From assembly GCA_003519375.1 (NCBI GenBank), contig DOWV01000286.1, positions 1 to 16,195 on the forward strand: a DNA stretch of 16,195 bases, in the 5' to 3' direction. The stretch is from Bacteroidota bacterium (lineage in GTDB: Bacteria > Bacteroidota > Ignavibacteria > UBA10030). The translations under genes and the position numbers were made by a program. Each line of letters begins with the position of its first letter. Position 1 is the stretch's first letter. Below the pieces are notes generated by a model, which was given only the letters and a program-made list of their open reading frames with translations, was not told the origin of the DNA and did not search any database. Shown in pieces: positions 6,414 through 15,037 of this stretch.

Positions 6414-8192
6414 TCACGACCAGTATTCTTTCCAACGTCCATCGACTTTCTTCCGGATCTCCTCAGGCATCGTCAACGCCTTCGGGTAACCTTTTTTCCA
6501 GGTCGCGTCGATTCCCATCACACCCTTGTAAACCGGAGCAGCGCCGATCAACCGCTGCTCGGCGAAAACCACGTCCCGCTCGCAGTCGAACCGCGTGAAG
6601 AGACCCCAAATTGCGTTCCCCCGGTCTCGAATGTCCACGTCGGAACTCACAGCCGCTATGATCTTGAGGTGCTGCAGATCTTTTCGCTTGACCATCTTTT
6701 CCACAACCGCTCTGCCGTTCCCCTCCACTTTGAGTAGAAGGAGACATTGATCCACGATGAAGGCATCGATAATCCTGCGGTCGGCCGAGCGGATTTCCGA
6801 AATGCGGGCCTTCCCCTCCATCTTCCCGTTCGATTCACCGGCCTCGGGAGCTCGATTTTTCCTCGTCGCGTCCAGGATCATTTTGCTGCCGAGTTCCATC
6901 TTGTAACTTGTGAAATCAAGCGTATCGAGCGGGACCTTGGGAATGAGAACAAAGTCGTAGTGGGGATCAAACTGTTCGCGTATCTCCCTGAGCACGGCTC
7001 CCCAATTACGCACATCGACACCGGCAGAAACCAGGACGATGCACTTCGTCAACGAGAGCTGGCCGGTACCCAGTAAGCCGAGAGCCGACTTCATGGCCTC
7101 CTTGCGGTACCGCTCTTCGACCGAGACGACAAGAAGGTTGTGAAATCCAGCTTCAAAGTAAGCCCACACGTCCCGCACCTCGCTATGAAGCGTGCGGGCG
7201 AGCGGTCCGAGGATTTCCTGCGTCGCATCACCGAGAAACTTGTCCTCCATCGGCGGTATCCCGACAACAGTCGCCGGATAGACGGGGTTCCTGCGATGCG
7301 TAATGGCCGAAAGCCGATAGAGCGGAAACTGCGCTGCATTCGAATAGTGACCAAAATGATCCCCAAAAGGTCCTTCAAGCCTTCGCTCAAAAGCCGGTAC
7401 AATCCCTTCGAGCACAAACTCTGCGTGTGCAGGGACTTGAATGGAAATCGTCTTCCCCTGTTTCATGTCTACCGGTTTGGCGCGAAGGAATGACGCGAAC
7501 GCAACTTCGTCCATCCCTTCGGGCAGGGCCGCGACAGATGCGAGCAGGAGCGCTGGATCGGTACCGAGCGCGACAGCGACCTCCAAATTCTTGCCGAGGC
7601 GTTCCGCCCGTTGGTAGTGGAATCCTCCACCCTTCTGAATCTGCCAGTGCATTCCTGTCGTGGCACCGTCGTAGACCTGCATGCGATAGACTCCCACGTT
7701 CCGCTTCCCAGTCATGGGATCGTAGGTGAAAACCTGTCCAAGCGTCAGGAAACGGCCGCCGTCATCGGGCCAGCAGGTTTGGATAGGAAGCAGATCGAGA
7801 TCCGGTTGAACGACGAAGCACTGGGAGTCTGCTACCGCCACGCTTCTTCCGCGCGAGAGCGCGGCCCGGCGGATCATCGATCGGCGATGCCAGAGTGAAG
7901 AGGGCGTCGGAGGGATGATCCCCTCCGCGAATTGAAGAAGGTCTCGTCCGATTTCTCCCGGCGGTCTCCCGAGCGCGTGCTCAAGCCGCCGCTCACTGGC
8001 GTACACATTGATAGCCAGCGGATACCGCGAACCTCTCACGTTCTCAAAGAGGATAGCCGGCTTCCCTTCGCGCAGCGCCCGGACGGCAATCTCCGTTACT
8101 TCCAGGTAAGGGTCCACCTCAGCCTTGATCCGCCGAAGCTCTCCGATGGACTCGAGGTACCGAACGAACTCTCCCAGCGAATTGAAATTCAT
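6414..8192 (-). CDS. ubiD: UbiD-family prenyl-FMN-dependent decarboxylase (menaquinone branch)
   Basis: UbiD-type enzymes remove an aromatic carboxylate using prenylated FMN. In futalosine loci this one is expected to decarboxylate the prenylated 1,4-dihydroxy-6-naphthoate. From the ATG at 8192 the protein has 592 residues, in keeping with the longer UbiD group. Family signatures are R-N-V-G-V-Y-R (164-170) with H-W-Q (182-184), part of the cofactor/metal pocket region, and E-G-P-F-G-D-H-F-G-H-Y-S (273-284). The reading frame extends upstream to 8324, but that would overlap ubiX by about 100 bases and adds non-family residues. The product from 8192 begins with the expected L-x-E-F-V-R-Y-L-E segment. 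It sits 28 bases after the ubiX stop and 12 bases before mqnE-mqnA. The UbiX made next door supplies its cofactor. Confidence 0.93.
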   Translation of the reverse strand: MNFNSLGEFVRYLESIGELRRIKAEVDPYLEVTEIAVRALREGKPAILFENVRGSRYPLAINVYASERRLEHALGRPPGEIGRDLLQFAEGIIPPTPSSLWHRRSMIRRAALSRGRSVAVADSQCFVVQPDLDLLPIQTCWPDDGGRFLTLGQVFTYDPMTGKRNVGVYRMQVYDGATTGMHWQIQKGGGFHYQRAERLGKNLEVAVALGTDPALLLASVAALPEGMDEVAFASFLRAKPVDMKQGKTISIQVPAHAEFVLEGIVPAFERRLEGPFGDHFGHYSNAAQFPLYRLSAITHRRNPVYPATVVGIPPMEDKFLGDATQEILGPLARTLHSEVRDVWAYFEAGFHNLLVVSVEERYRKEAMKSALGLLGTGQLSLTKCIVLVSAGVDVRNWGAVLREIREQFDPHYDFVLIPKVPLDTLDFTSYKMELGSKMILDATRKNRAPEAGESNGKMEGKARISEIRSADRRIIDAFIVDQCLLLLKVEGNGRAVVEKMVKRKDLQHLKIIAAVSSDVDIRDRGNAIWGLFTRFDCERDVVFAEQRLIGAAPVYKGVMGIDATWKKGYPKALTMPEEIRKKVDGRWKEYWS

Positions 8193-8220
8193 GCTCGCCC
8201 ACCAATCACACTCATCAAGC

Positions 8221-8769
8221 TCACAGCTCTTCCTCCCGCCATCCTTTGGATGACCGCATGCCAATGACACCAAGGACCTTGTCGACAAACCCCTGGACGT
8301 AATCATCGACCGTCCGGGGGACAAAGTAGAGAGGAGGAGAGATAGGCATAATCACAGCGCCATCCCGGGAGAGCTTCGCACATTGTTCGAGCGATGTGGT
8401 CGAAAGTGGAGTTTCCCGGAGACAGAGAATCAGCTTGGACCGTTCCTTCAGAGCGACCTGTGCGGTGCGGGTGATCAGGGTGTCGCCGATACCGGAGGCG
8501 ATCTTCCCCAATGTCGAGGTGGAGCATGGCAGGATCACGCATGCATCGATGTGATTTGATCCTGATGCGATCGGGGCACTCAAATCGTCATCGGAAAACT
8601 CCTTCTTCACAAACGGGAGGAGATCCTTGACGCCGATTCCAAGTTCATCCTTCAGGAGGACCTTTCCCCACTTGCTCACAACAAGATACGTGTCAGCTTC
8701 GCAATGCCTCAGAAACTCGCGGGCATACACGGCACCAGACGACCCGGTGATACCAACGACGATTCTCAT
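8221..8769 (-). CDS. ubiX: Flavin prenyltransferase UbiX
   Basis: UbiX attaches a dimethylallyl group to FMN, making the prenyl-FMN cofactor that UbiD needs. The 182-residue protein has normal family length and a Rossmann-like flavodoxin fold. It begins with V-V-G-I-T-G-S-S-G-A (4-13), the FMN/phosphate-binding start of the family. Later come A-S-G-S-N (68-72), the P-C-S-T-S-T-L-G-K-I-A-S-G segment (80-92), and R-E-T-P-L, a conserved substrate-site stretch. The ATG overlaps the mqnP stop as ATGA (8766-8769), so the two are translationally coupled. A GGAG lies 10 bases upstream of the ATG. It is followed by ubiD, its functional partner. Confidence 0.95.
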   Translation of the reverse strand: MRIVVGITGSSGAVYAREFLRHCEADTYLVVSKWGKVLLKDELGIGVKDLLPFVKKEFSDDDLSAPIASGSNHIDACVILPCSTSTLGKIASGIGDTLITRTAQVALKERSKLILCLRETPLSTTSLEQCAKLSRDGAVIMPISPPLYFVPRTVDDYVQGFVDKVLGVIGMRSSKGWREEEL

Positions 8770-9647
8770 GGGAAATAAACTCCGACGACGATCATGCCCA
8801 GGATGACGAATCCCAGCATTGCGTTGATCTTGAAGAACGCGAGCTCGACATCCTCTGCTTTCTTGTGTTCGAGGTAGAGCAGGAATCCGGACACCATAAG
8901 GAGCGGTACGGCAGCAAGTGCTTTGATATAGAAGATGAACAGCAAGGCGAGAGCGCCGAATGCCGCGATGTGAAGGAGAGCTGAGATCCGAAGCGCTTTT
9001 GTCCGCCCGTATCTCGAAGTGAAGGAATAGAGATTCTCCGTCCGGTCAAAGAGCTCGTCGAGCGTCGAGTAAATAATATCGAATCCTGTCACCCAGAACA
9101 AGGTGAACAACGAGAGAAGCAGCCCCGGGAGAATATTCTCGAATGACTGTTGAACGGCAAACCACCCTCCAAGCGGAGCCATGGCCAGTCCCAGGCCAAC
9201 GCCGAAATGCGCAAGAGCCGTAAACCGCTTCATGTAAGGGTAGACGGTGAAAATCAGAAGCGGCAGCGGGGAGAGCGGCAGGCAGAAAGGGGAAATTATT
9301 GCCGCCGAGCCCAGGTAGAGTCCGCTTCCCACCGCAAGAACGACAAGAGCTTCGTAAAGGCTCATTCGGCCGCTTGGCAATTCACGTACAGCAGTGCGCG
9401 GGTTTCGCCTGTCAATCTCCCTGTCAATGATGCGATTGAGCGCAAGCGCGGCCGTACGCGCTCCTGTCGCTGCCGTCAGGATCAGCACCAACATGACGAT
9501 CGTTGGTGGCTCCTTGGAGGCTAAAAAAACGCCGCTGAAGATAAGCGGCAGCGAGAAGAGTGTGTGTTCAATCTTTACAAATCGGAGAAACTTCTGAAGT
9601 TGCCGCAACAAGTTGCTTTCTGAAAGGTGGCCCTGATTTTTCTTCAA
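8766..9647 (-). CDS. mqnP: UbiA-family polyprenyltransferase MqnP
   Basis: MqnP is the integral-membrane prenyltransferase that adds the polyprenyl tail to the dihydroxynaphthoate. From the TTG at 9647 it has 293 residues with many hydrophobic segments. The first Asp-rich motif is N-x3-D-x3-D (Asn71, Asp75, Asp79), the Mg-diphosphate site. The second is D-I-I-Y-S-T-L-D (190-197), with Ser where many relatives have Asp. F-V-K-I-E-H-T-L-F-S-L-P near the N terminus is typical of the family. No ATG precedes the conserved region. A TTG at 9692 overlaps the T-tract of the metG terminator and is unlikely. The TTG at 9647 has GGAGGA 15 bases upstream, a rather long spacing. A TTG at 9611/9608 is also possible and gives the usual family N terminus. 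It is the first gene of the minus-strand mqn operon. Confidence 0.9.
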   Translation of the reverse strand: MKKNQGHLSESNLLRQLQKFLRFVKIEHTLFSLPLIFSGVFLASKEPPTIVMLVLILTAATGARTAALALNRIIDREIDRRNPRTAVRELPSGRMSLYEALVVLAVGSGLYLGSAAIISPFCLPLSPLPLLIFTVYPYMKRFTALAHFGVGLGLAMAPLGGWFAVQQSFENILPGLLLSLFTLFWVTGFDIIYSTLDELFDRTENLYSFTSRYGRTKALRISALLHIAAFGALALLFIFYIKALAAVPLLMVSGFLLYLEHKKAEDVELAFFKINAMLGFVILGMIVVGVYFP

Positions 9648-9674
9648 TATAAGGGTATTTGCTCCTCCAATCAA
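9646..9674 (-). promoter_or_regulatory. Candidate sigma70-like promoter for the mqnP operon
   Basis: Just after the metG terminator, the minus strand has TTGATT (9674-9669), a 17-base spacer and TATATT (9651-9646), resembling -35 and -10 boxes. If real, transcription would begin near 9640-9637, the TTG at 9647 could not be the start codon, and mqnP would begin at the TTG at 9611/9608. The GGAGGA in the spacer argues instead for translation through this region. The site is a pattern match only, and promoter consensus differs in Bacteroidota-like phyla. Confidence 0.3.
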
Positions 9675-9690
9675 GAAACGGAATGGGCAC

Positions 9691-9718
9691 AAAAAATGCC
9701 ATCGAAACCGATGGCATT
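9691..9718 (-). terminator. Intrinsic terminator after metG
   Basis: A perfect 10-base inverted repeat (AATGCCATCG at 9695-9704, CGATGGCATT at 9709-9718) with a 4-base loop is followed on the minus strand by a run of T. It lies 25 bases after the metG stop codon and ends the Omp85-holB-metG unit before mqnP. Confidence 0.9.
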
Positions 9719-9743
9719 CTCAACCAGATCGAGAACGATAAAC

Positions 9744-11816
9744 CTATTTTATCGGTGCACCGCTTTCAAGTGAATCTGCAACGGTCAACACCGCGAGCTT
9801 CCCTGCACTGTCGGTCGCTGCCAGCAGCATTCCCTGTGATTCCTGCCCCATTAGTTTGGCCGGTTGCAGATTCGCGACCACCACAATGAGCTTCCCGACC
9901 AGATCTTCCGGCTTGTAATGTTGTGCAATGCCTGCAACCACCTGACGTTTCTCAGAGCCGATCTCTACCTGGATCTTCAGGAGCTTTTCCGACTTCGGAA
10001 CGCGCTCGGCAGCTATCACCTTCGCAAGCTTCAATTCCACTTTCTTGAAATCGTCCAGGGTGATCAGCGGCTTGACCTCCGGAGCCTGCTTCGGAACTTC
10101 CTGCACCGGCGGCTCGCTGAGGGATTTCACGATCGGGTCGATTGCCTCGTCTTCGATTTTCGCCACAAGTATCTCCGCTTTGTTCAATTGATGTCCTGAC
10201 TGAAGGCCCAATGCTGCAGCGCTTTCCCACCCTGCCGCCGAGGGCGTCCCCTCGAGGCCCAGGGTGCCCCACATGCGCAGGGCAATGGCTGGAATAACCG
10301 GTTCGTAGATGATCGCGAGCGATCGTACGACCTGAAGGCAAATGTTCAGCGTGGTGGCGCATTGCCCTGGGTCCGCTTTGAGCGTCTTCCAGGGCTGGCT
10401 GTCGTTGAAGTATTTATTCGCCGCGCGTGCCAGATTCATCGATTCGATGACGCCGTCACGGAATTTATAACGTTCGTAAAGGCCGCCGACGGTTCCGGGA
10501 GCCTCAGCGATGGTCCTGATCATTTCGCGGTCTCGCTCACTCAGCGTCCCCGCAGCCGGCACTTTACCACCAAAGTTCTTCTCCGTGAATGCAAGCGTCC
10601 GGTTGATGAAGTTGCCGAGAATGTCTGCAAGCTCGTTGTTCGTCCTCGCCTGAAAATCCTTCATGTAAAAATCGCTGTCCCGCGACTCCGGCAGATTGAC
10701 AGCCAGCGTGTACCGGAGCGGATCCGCAGGGAAATGATTCAGGAAATTCTGCAGGTCGATGCCCCATCCCCTGCTCTTCGAGAACTTCTGGCCTTCAAAA
10801 TTCAGGAACTCGTTCGCAGGTACGTTTTCCGGCAGCACGTATTGCTCCCTCCCGGCATCGTTCCAGGCCATAAGCATCGCCGGAAAAACGATGCAATGAA
10901 ATACCACGTTATCCTTGCCTATGAAGGCAACATATTTTGTGTCGGGGCCGAGCCAGAAGTCTTTCCAAGCATCCGGGTTGGGAGTGCGACCAGCCCATTC
11001 TTTGCCGGAGGAGATGTAGCCCAGGACGGCGTCGAACCATACGTAGAGCACCTTTGACTCATAACCTGCAACAGGAACCGGGACACCCCAGCTCAGGTCC
11101 CGTGTCACAGCGCGATCCTGAAGGCCCTCTTTGAACCAGCTGGCGCAATACCGGAGGACGTTTTCCTTCCAGCCGTCACGCTCCGATCGCTCCTTGATAT
11201 AGGCCTCCAGACGTGTCTGAAATTGTCCGAGGGGGAAATACCAGTGGGAGGTCGTTCGAACGATGGGGGTGGTGCCGCAGATCTTGCATTTCGGCTCGAT
11301 CAGTTCTGTCTGATTCAGCCATGTGCCGCAATTCTCGCATTGATCTCCGCGCGCCTCCGGATACTTGCAGTTCGGGCAGGTCCCTTCGACGTACCGGTCG
11401 GCAAGGAACATTTTGTCCTTTTCGCAATACAGCTGCTGCTCTTCTTTTTCCTTCAACACGCCCCGACGGTGGAATTCTGCGAAGAACTCCTGAGACGTCT
11501 TATGATGGAGAGGGAGCGAGGTGCGGGAGTAGTTGTCGAAACTCATCCCGAATTCCTCGAACGATGCCTTGTTGAGTGAATGGTATCGGTCAACAACGGC
11601 CTGCGGCGTGATCTTCTCTTTTTCCGCGGTGACGGTAATTGCGACACCGTGTTCATCCGAGCCGCACAGGAACAGGATGTCGCGCTTCTTCGCGCGCTGG
11701 TATCGCACGTAGATATCCGCCGGGAGATACGCTCCAGCCAGATGGCCCAAATGGAGCAGGCCGTTCGCATACGGCAGAGCCGCCGTCACGAGTATCCGTT
11801 GATTCTTTGAGGTCAC
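9744..11816 (-). CDS. metG: Methionyl-tRNA synthetase
   Basis: MetRS charges initiator and elongator tRNA-Met in the cytoplasm. The 690-residue protein is of the long bacterial type. The class I signatures are H-L-G-H (22-25), in place of HIGH, and K-F-S-K-S (344-348), in place of KMSKS. The connective-peptide zinc region has three CxxC pairs: Cys147/150, Cys160/163 and Cys177/180. The anticodon-binding helical domain follows. A C-terminal EMAP/Trbp111-like tRNA-binding domain spans roughly 585-690 and normally drives dimerisation. The start is a GTG at 11816, 10 bases after the holB stop, with no strong ribosome-binding site. It is the last gene of its operon, with an intrinsic terminator directly downstream. 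Confidence 0.97.
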   Translation of the reverse strand: MTSKNQRILVTAALPYANGLLHLGHLAGAYLPADIYVRYQRAKKRDILFLCGSDEHGVAITVTAEKEKITPQAVVDRYHSLNKASFEEFGMSFDNYSRTSLPLHHKTSQEFFAEFHRRGVLKEKEEQQLYCEKDKMFLADRYVEGTCPNCKYPEARGDQCENCGTWLNQTELIEPKCKICGTTPIVRTTSHWYFPLGQFQTRLEAYIKERSERDGWKENVLRYCASWFKEGLQDRAVTRDLSWGVPVPVAGYESKVLYVWFDAVLGYISSGKEWAGRTPNPDAWKDFWLGPDTKYVAFIGKDNVVFHCIVFPAMLMAWNDAGREQYVLPENVPANEFLNFEGQKFSKSRGWGIDLQNFLNHFPADPLRYTLAVNLPESRDSDFYMKDFQARTNNELADILGNFINRTLAFTEKNFGGKVPAAGTLSERDREMIRTIAEAPGTVGGLYERYKFRDGVIESMNLARAANKYFNDSQPWKTLKADPGQCATTLNICLQVVRSLAIIYEPVIPAIALRMWGTLGLEGTPSAAGWESAAALGLQSGHQLNKAEILVAKIEDEAIDPIVKSLSEPPVQEVPKQAPEVKPLITLDDFKKVELKLAKVIAAERVPKSEKLLKIQVEIGSEKRQVVAGIAQHYKPEDLVGKLIVVVANLQPAKLMGQESQGMLLAATDSAGKLAVLTVADSLESGAPIK

Positions 11817-11826
11817 AGAATCCCGA

Positions 11827-12948
11827 TTATGAAGAGGCTAACAAACGTTTCAAATCTATGGCGAGGCCGGTAACAATGAGTGGAAGGTAGCCATTTTTGC
11901 CTACAAGAGCAATGCTGCCTTCGACGCACTCGAGTGCATCCCCGAGTCGCGCGGCGGGAAATTTCCGATTGAAGCTCTGAAGATCTTTCACGTGGTCGAG
12001 GTTGAGCAATCCGCTCTCCCCCTGCTCGCGGAGTACGAGCGCATCGCGGAGCCATACGCTCAGGAGTTTCATCCACCGCTCCACAGCCGACCGGTCACCG
12101 AGCGTGGCGATGCGTTCAACATCCGCCGCGAGCGCAATTCTTTGGGAGCCCAGGATCAATCGAAGAAATTGCACTGCCTCCTGACGCTGCGCAACGACAT
12201 CCGCTGAGAGAAGGTCCAGCGCATCTGTGTAGCTTCCGTGCGCCAGACGTGCGATGAGCGCGGCCCTTTCTCCTTCGATGGCGTGACGGCCCGTCAGCAC
12301 GTCGCGAAGTTCCTCTTCCCCCAAGGGATCGAATTGTACCATCTGACACCGGGAGAGGATTGTGGGGAGAAGCTGTTCCTTGTGGGCAGTCGTCAGAATA
12401 AAGACAGAGTCGGAGGAAGGCTCTTCGAGTGTCTTGAGCAGGGAGTTGCTTGCCTCGGCGTTCATTTCCTCGGCGTGGCTGATGATGAAGACGCGCTTGC
12501 CGCCTTCGTAGGCCGACAAGGCCGCATCCCGGCGCATATGCCGAACGCTGTTGATCTTGATGAAATTCGCCTTTGGTATCTCGATCCGATGATAGGGATT
12601 TTCCGCTTTCAGGCGGATCTGCTCCTGCACCGCATTGACCTGCTCTTCCGTCAGCCCCTTGATGGGGTCATCTCCCGACTGCTCATTCTTCCCGACCGGC
12701 AACGCAAAGATCATGCTCACGTTCGGATGCTGAAGCAGGTTAATCTTGCGGCAGCTCGCGCATACCCCGCAGGGAGAGACATGGTCCGTCTGACAGTTGA
12801 GTGCCCGGGCAAACTCGATCGCCATTGCGTCCTTCCCCACTCCTTCACCGCCCCAGAACAGATGTGCGTGCGCGACCGACCCTGAAGAGAGTACTCTCCG
12901 AAGCAGATCCTTGACACGCCGTTGGCCGATAATCCTGTCCCAGCTCAT
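11827..12948 (-). CDS. holB: DNA polymerase III delta' (clamp-loader) subunit
   Basis: The delta' subunit is part of the clamp loader that places the sliding clamp on primed DNA. The 373-residue protein has an AAA+ core with a P-loop-like G-G-E-G-V-G-K-D (33-40), where Asp replaces the usual Ser/Thr. It has a four-Cys zinc module (Cys52, Cys60, Cys63, Cys66) and the S-R-C motif (199-201). In place of the Walker B DEAD box it has H-A-E-E-M-N (158-163). These changes fit delta', which need not hydrolyse ATP, better than DnaX. An insertion near residues 80-128 lengthens the zinc-to-sensor region, and to my knowledge Bacteroidota-type HolB proteins are similar. The C-terminal collar domain is present. 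It lies between the Omp85 gene and metG with 10-base gaps on both sides. Confidence 0.88.
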   Translation of the reverse strand: MSWDRIIGQRRVKDLLRRVLSSGSVAHAHLFWGGEGVGKDAMAIEFARALNCQTDHVSPCGVCASCRKINLLQHPNVSMIFALPVGKNEQSGDDPIKGLTEEQVNAVQEQIRLKAENPYHRIEIPKANFIKINSVRHMRRDAALSAYEGGKRVFIISHAEEMNAEASNSLLKTLEEPSSDSVFILTTAHKEQLLPTILSRCQMVQFDPLGEEELRDVLTGRHAIEGERAALIARLAHGSYTDALDLLSADVVAQRQEAVQFLRLILGSQRIALAADVERIATLGDRSAVERWMKLLSVWLRDALVLREQGESGLLNLDHVKDLQSFNRKFPAARLGDALECVEGSIALVGKNGYLPLIVTGLAIDLKRLLASS

Positions 12949-12958
12949 ACGATGCTCA

Positions 12959-15028
12959 TCAGAATGAATGACCTATCCCGAAGTGCAGCACGAAATTACC
13001 GAGAGTTTCTTTCCAGAATTTCTTCTCCATGATCCACTGGCGGCCTTCCGCCTCCGCGGGATCGTAGACACGGAATCCGAAGTCGATTCTGATAGGCCCG
13101 GCGACGGTCGCATACCGGAGGCCGAGGCCGGAAGCCATCGCGATTTCGCTCGCCTTGAACTCTCGCGCCCTTGTCCAGACATTTCCAAAGTCAAAGAAGA
13201 ATACGAACGAGAAGCGATTAAATTCGACGAAGCCGAGCCGACCCGCACTCCGGAGAACGTTCCACCGGTTTTCGATGCTTCCTTCCAGCACCGCGTTTCC
13301 CCCCTCGAGCGGGAGTTTTGACACGGCAAGTTCTCTCGCTTTCCATCCACGAACGCTTCCACTGCCGCCGCCGTAGAATCTCCGCGTGATCGGCACAGGG
13401 GCCGGGGAATGACCGTAGAGCTCTGCCACACCCCCGTAGAGGCGGAATGCCCAGATAGATGCCTCGTTTTGCGTCGGGTCCCAATACCATTGCCCCCGTC
13501 CCGCGATCTTGAGGTACTTCGAATACGGAAGATCGCTGCCAAAAAGCCCGCCGAAGACCGATGGGATGAGACCAGCCTCTTCGACGGTCACTGAATGCAT
13601 GAATCCCGACGTTGGATAGAAGAGATCGTTTCTCTTGTCACGCTGGAGGGTCACGGAAAGAATCGAGTTGAGCTGCGGACGCCTGTCGATGCTGAGGCTG
13701 TCGAAGTAGATGCCGCCGATGGTCGGATTGATCGACTCGTAGCCGATCCTTTCCAGGCTCCACTCGATGAATGCCGTAGTATAACGGGCCGTCTGCGACG
13801 TCACGCCGAACCGACCCCGGAGAATGGGATTGAAATAGTATTTGTGTCGCTTCTCGACGATGAATGATACCGAGGGAGTAAACGAAGTCTTGTTGTTAAA
13901 AAAATACGGCTGGTTGATCTGAAGCGAGAGCTCCGCATTGCCGATGACTGAGCTGTCTCTCAAACCTGTTCGGTTAAACACCCGACCGAATTCAACATCC
14001 TGGATCGATTGCAGCTGAAGTTGAAGTCTCGCCTGGAGGTTCTGGGCTCCGCCGAAGAGATTTCGGTTATTATAGGCCAGTCCAAGAAGAATATTGAAGG
14101 CATTATTTTCGTCGCTCACCCCAATTTCCGGGACCATCTCCTGGAACGGCCGCGGCCGGACATATACCTGCATCGGAATGTCCTTGATCGAGTCTGATCG
14201 AACTCCTATGACCGGTTCGATTCTCGATGTTTCAAAGACTCCGAGGCGATTCAGATTCCGTTCACTGTCGGCGCGCTTCGCCTGGCTGTAGAAATCTCCC
14301 GGACCGAAATCGAGATGCCGAAGGATGACGGCATCATCAACACGCTCTGTGACAGCCGAGTCCTGCTTGACGCTGATCGGACCAAAGACATATCGCCTTC
14401 CCGGATCAAGCCCGAACGTCACCTTGACATTGTTGGTGGAGAGATACCGGTCAGCGGTAGGACGCTCAACCCTCACATCAGCAAATCCGTTGTTAAAGAA
14501 CGCACTGACGAGTCTCGCCTGTTCGCTCACGACCCGGTCTACAACGTACGGATCACCGACCTCGATCAGTGCGTTGGAACGGATTTCCTCCATGAGATCG
14601 GAGGGAAGTCCTTCAAATCCCACATGCTGAATGCTGTCGATCAGAGACCGGCGCCCTTCGTGGATCAAAAATGAGATGGAGACCGTTTTCTTTCCGAAGT
14701 CGAATTTGAGGAGGGTATCTATGCGTGCGGAAAAAAATCCCTGGTCCTGATAGAATGTGGCAAGCCTCCCGCAGTCCTGAGCGTACAGGACCGGATCGAA
14801 GTACTCCGGCTTGTCACCGAGCTTCTCACTGATCGTGTAGAGGAACTTCCAGAACGCTGCGGGCGATTCTTTCACTCGCATCACATCCAAGAGCGCATCA
14901 TCGCGAAAGGCCTCATTGCCTTCGAATTGAATCCGGGACACCTCAAGGTCGCGCCACCGGTCCTGCGTGGAGGCAAGCCCTGTGACGATGATGCACAGGA
15001 GAGCGATATAAAGAGTTCGATATCTCAT
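12959..15028 (-). CDS. Omp85-family outer-membrane assembly protein (TamA/BamA-like)
   Basis: From the ATG at 15028 this is 689 residues. It opens with a signal peptide: M-R-Y-R, then a hydrophobic core to about residue 20, cleaved near A-S-T-Q. Roughly three POTRA-like repeats follow (about 27-120, 125-210, 212-295). The C-terminal half is a beta-barrel with G-S-G-S-V-R-G-W (555-562), the Omp85 lid-lock V-R-G-F motif with Trp for Phe. It ends in G-I-G-H-S-F, a C-terminal Phe beta-signal. Three POTRAs and this length fit TamA or a short BamA paralogue better than canonical BamA, which usually has five POTRAs and about 750-800 residues. The frame is open from a GTG at 15055, but that lies inside a terminator hairpin and precedes the signal peptide, so I chose 15028. 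No ribosome-binding site is visible. It heads the unit with holB and metG. Confidence 0.88.
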   Translation of the reverse strand: MRYRTLYIALLCIIVTGLASTQDRWRDLEVSRIQFEGNEAFRDDALLDVMRVKESPAAFWKFLYTISEKLGDKPEYFDPVLYAQDCGRLATFYQDQGFFSARIDTLLKFDFGKKTVSISFLIHEGRRSLIDSIQHVGFEGLPSDLMEEIRSNALIEVGDPYVVDRVVSEQARLVSAFFNNGFADVRVERPTADRYLSTNNVKVTFGLDPGRRYVFGPISVKQDSAVTERVDDAVILRHLDFGPGDFYSQAKRADSERNLNRLGVFETSRIEPVIGVRSDSIKDIPMQVYVRPRPFQEMVPEIGVSDENNAFNILLGLAYNNRNLFGGAQNLQARLQLQLQSIQDVEFGRVFNRTGLRDSSVIGNAELSLQINQPYFFNNKTSFTPSVSFIVEKRHKYYFNPILRGRFGVTSQTARYTTAFIEWSLERIGYESINPTIGGIYFDSLSIDRRPQLNSILSVTLQRDKRNDLFYPTSGFMHSVTVEEAGLIPSVFGGLFGSDLPYSKYLKIAGRGQWYWDPTQNEASIWAFRLYGGVAELYGHSPAPVPITRRFYGGGSGSVRGWKARELAVSKLPLEGGNAVLEGSIENRWNVLRSAGRLGFVEFNRFSFVFFFDFGNVWTRAREFKASEIAMASGLGLRYATVAGPIRIDFGFRVYDPAEAEGRQWIMEKKFWKETLGNFVLHFGIGHSF

Positions 15029-15037
15029 AGAAAGATC

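Noticed and set aside
5706..6737. Long open frame on the + strand opposite mqnE-mqnA and ubiD (343 codons)
   Set aside because: It is antisense to two well-supported enzymes. The composition is Arg/His/Leu-rich with no family resemblance. Long shadows are expected in GC-biased codons.
8193..8324. 44-residue N-terminal extension of UbiD
   Set aside because: It would overlap ubiX by about 100 bases and encodes non-family sequence. The ATG at 8192 gives the expected N terminus.
10362..11057. Open frame on the + strand opposite metG (231 codons)
   Set aside because: It lies wholly within conserved MetRS coding sequence and has no recognisable domain.
12238..12885. Open frame on the + strand opposite holB (215 codons)
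   Set aside because: It is antisense shadow of a conserved clamp-loader gene, with no domain or convincing start.
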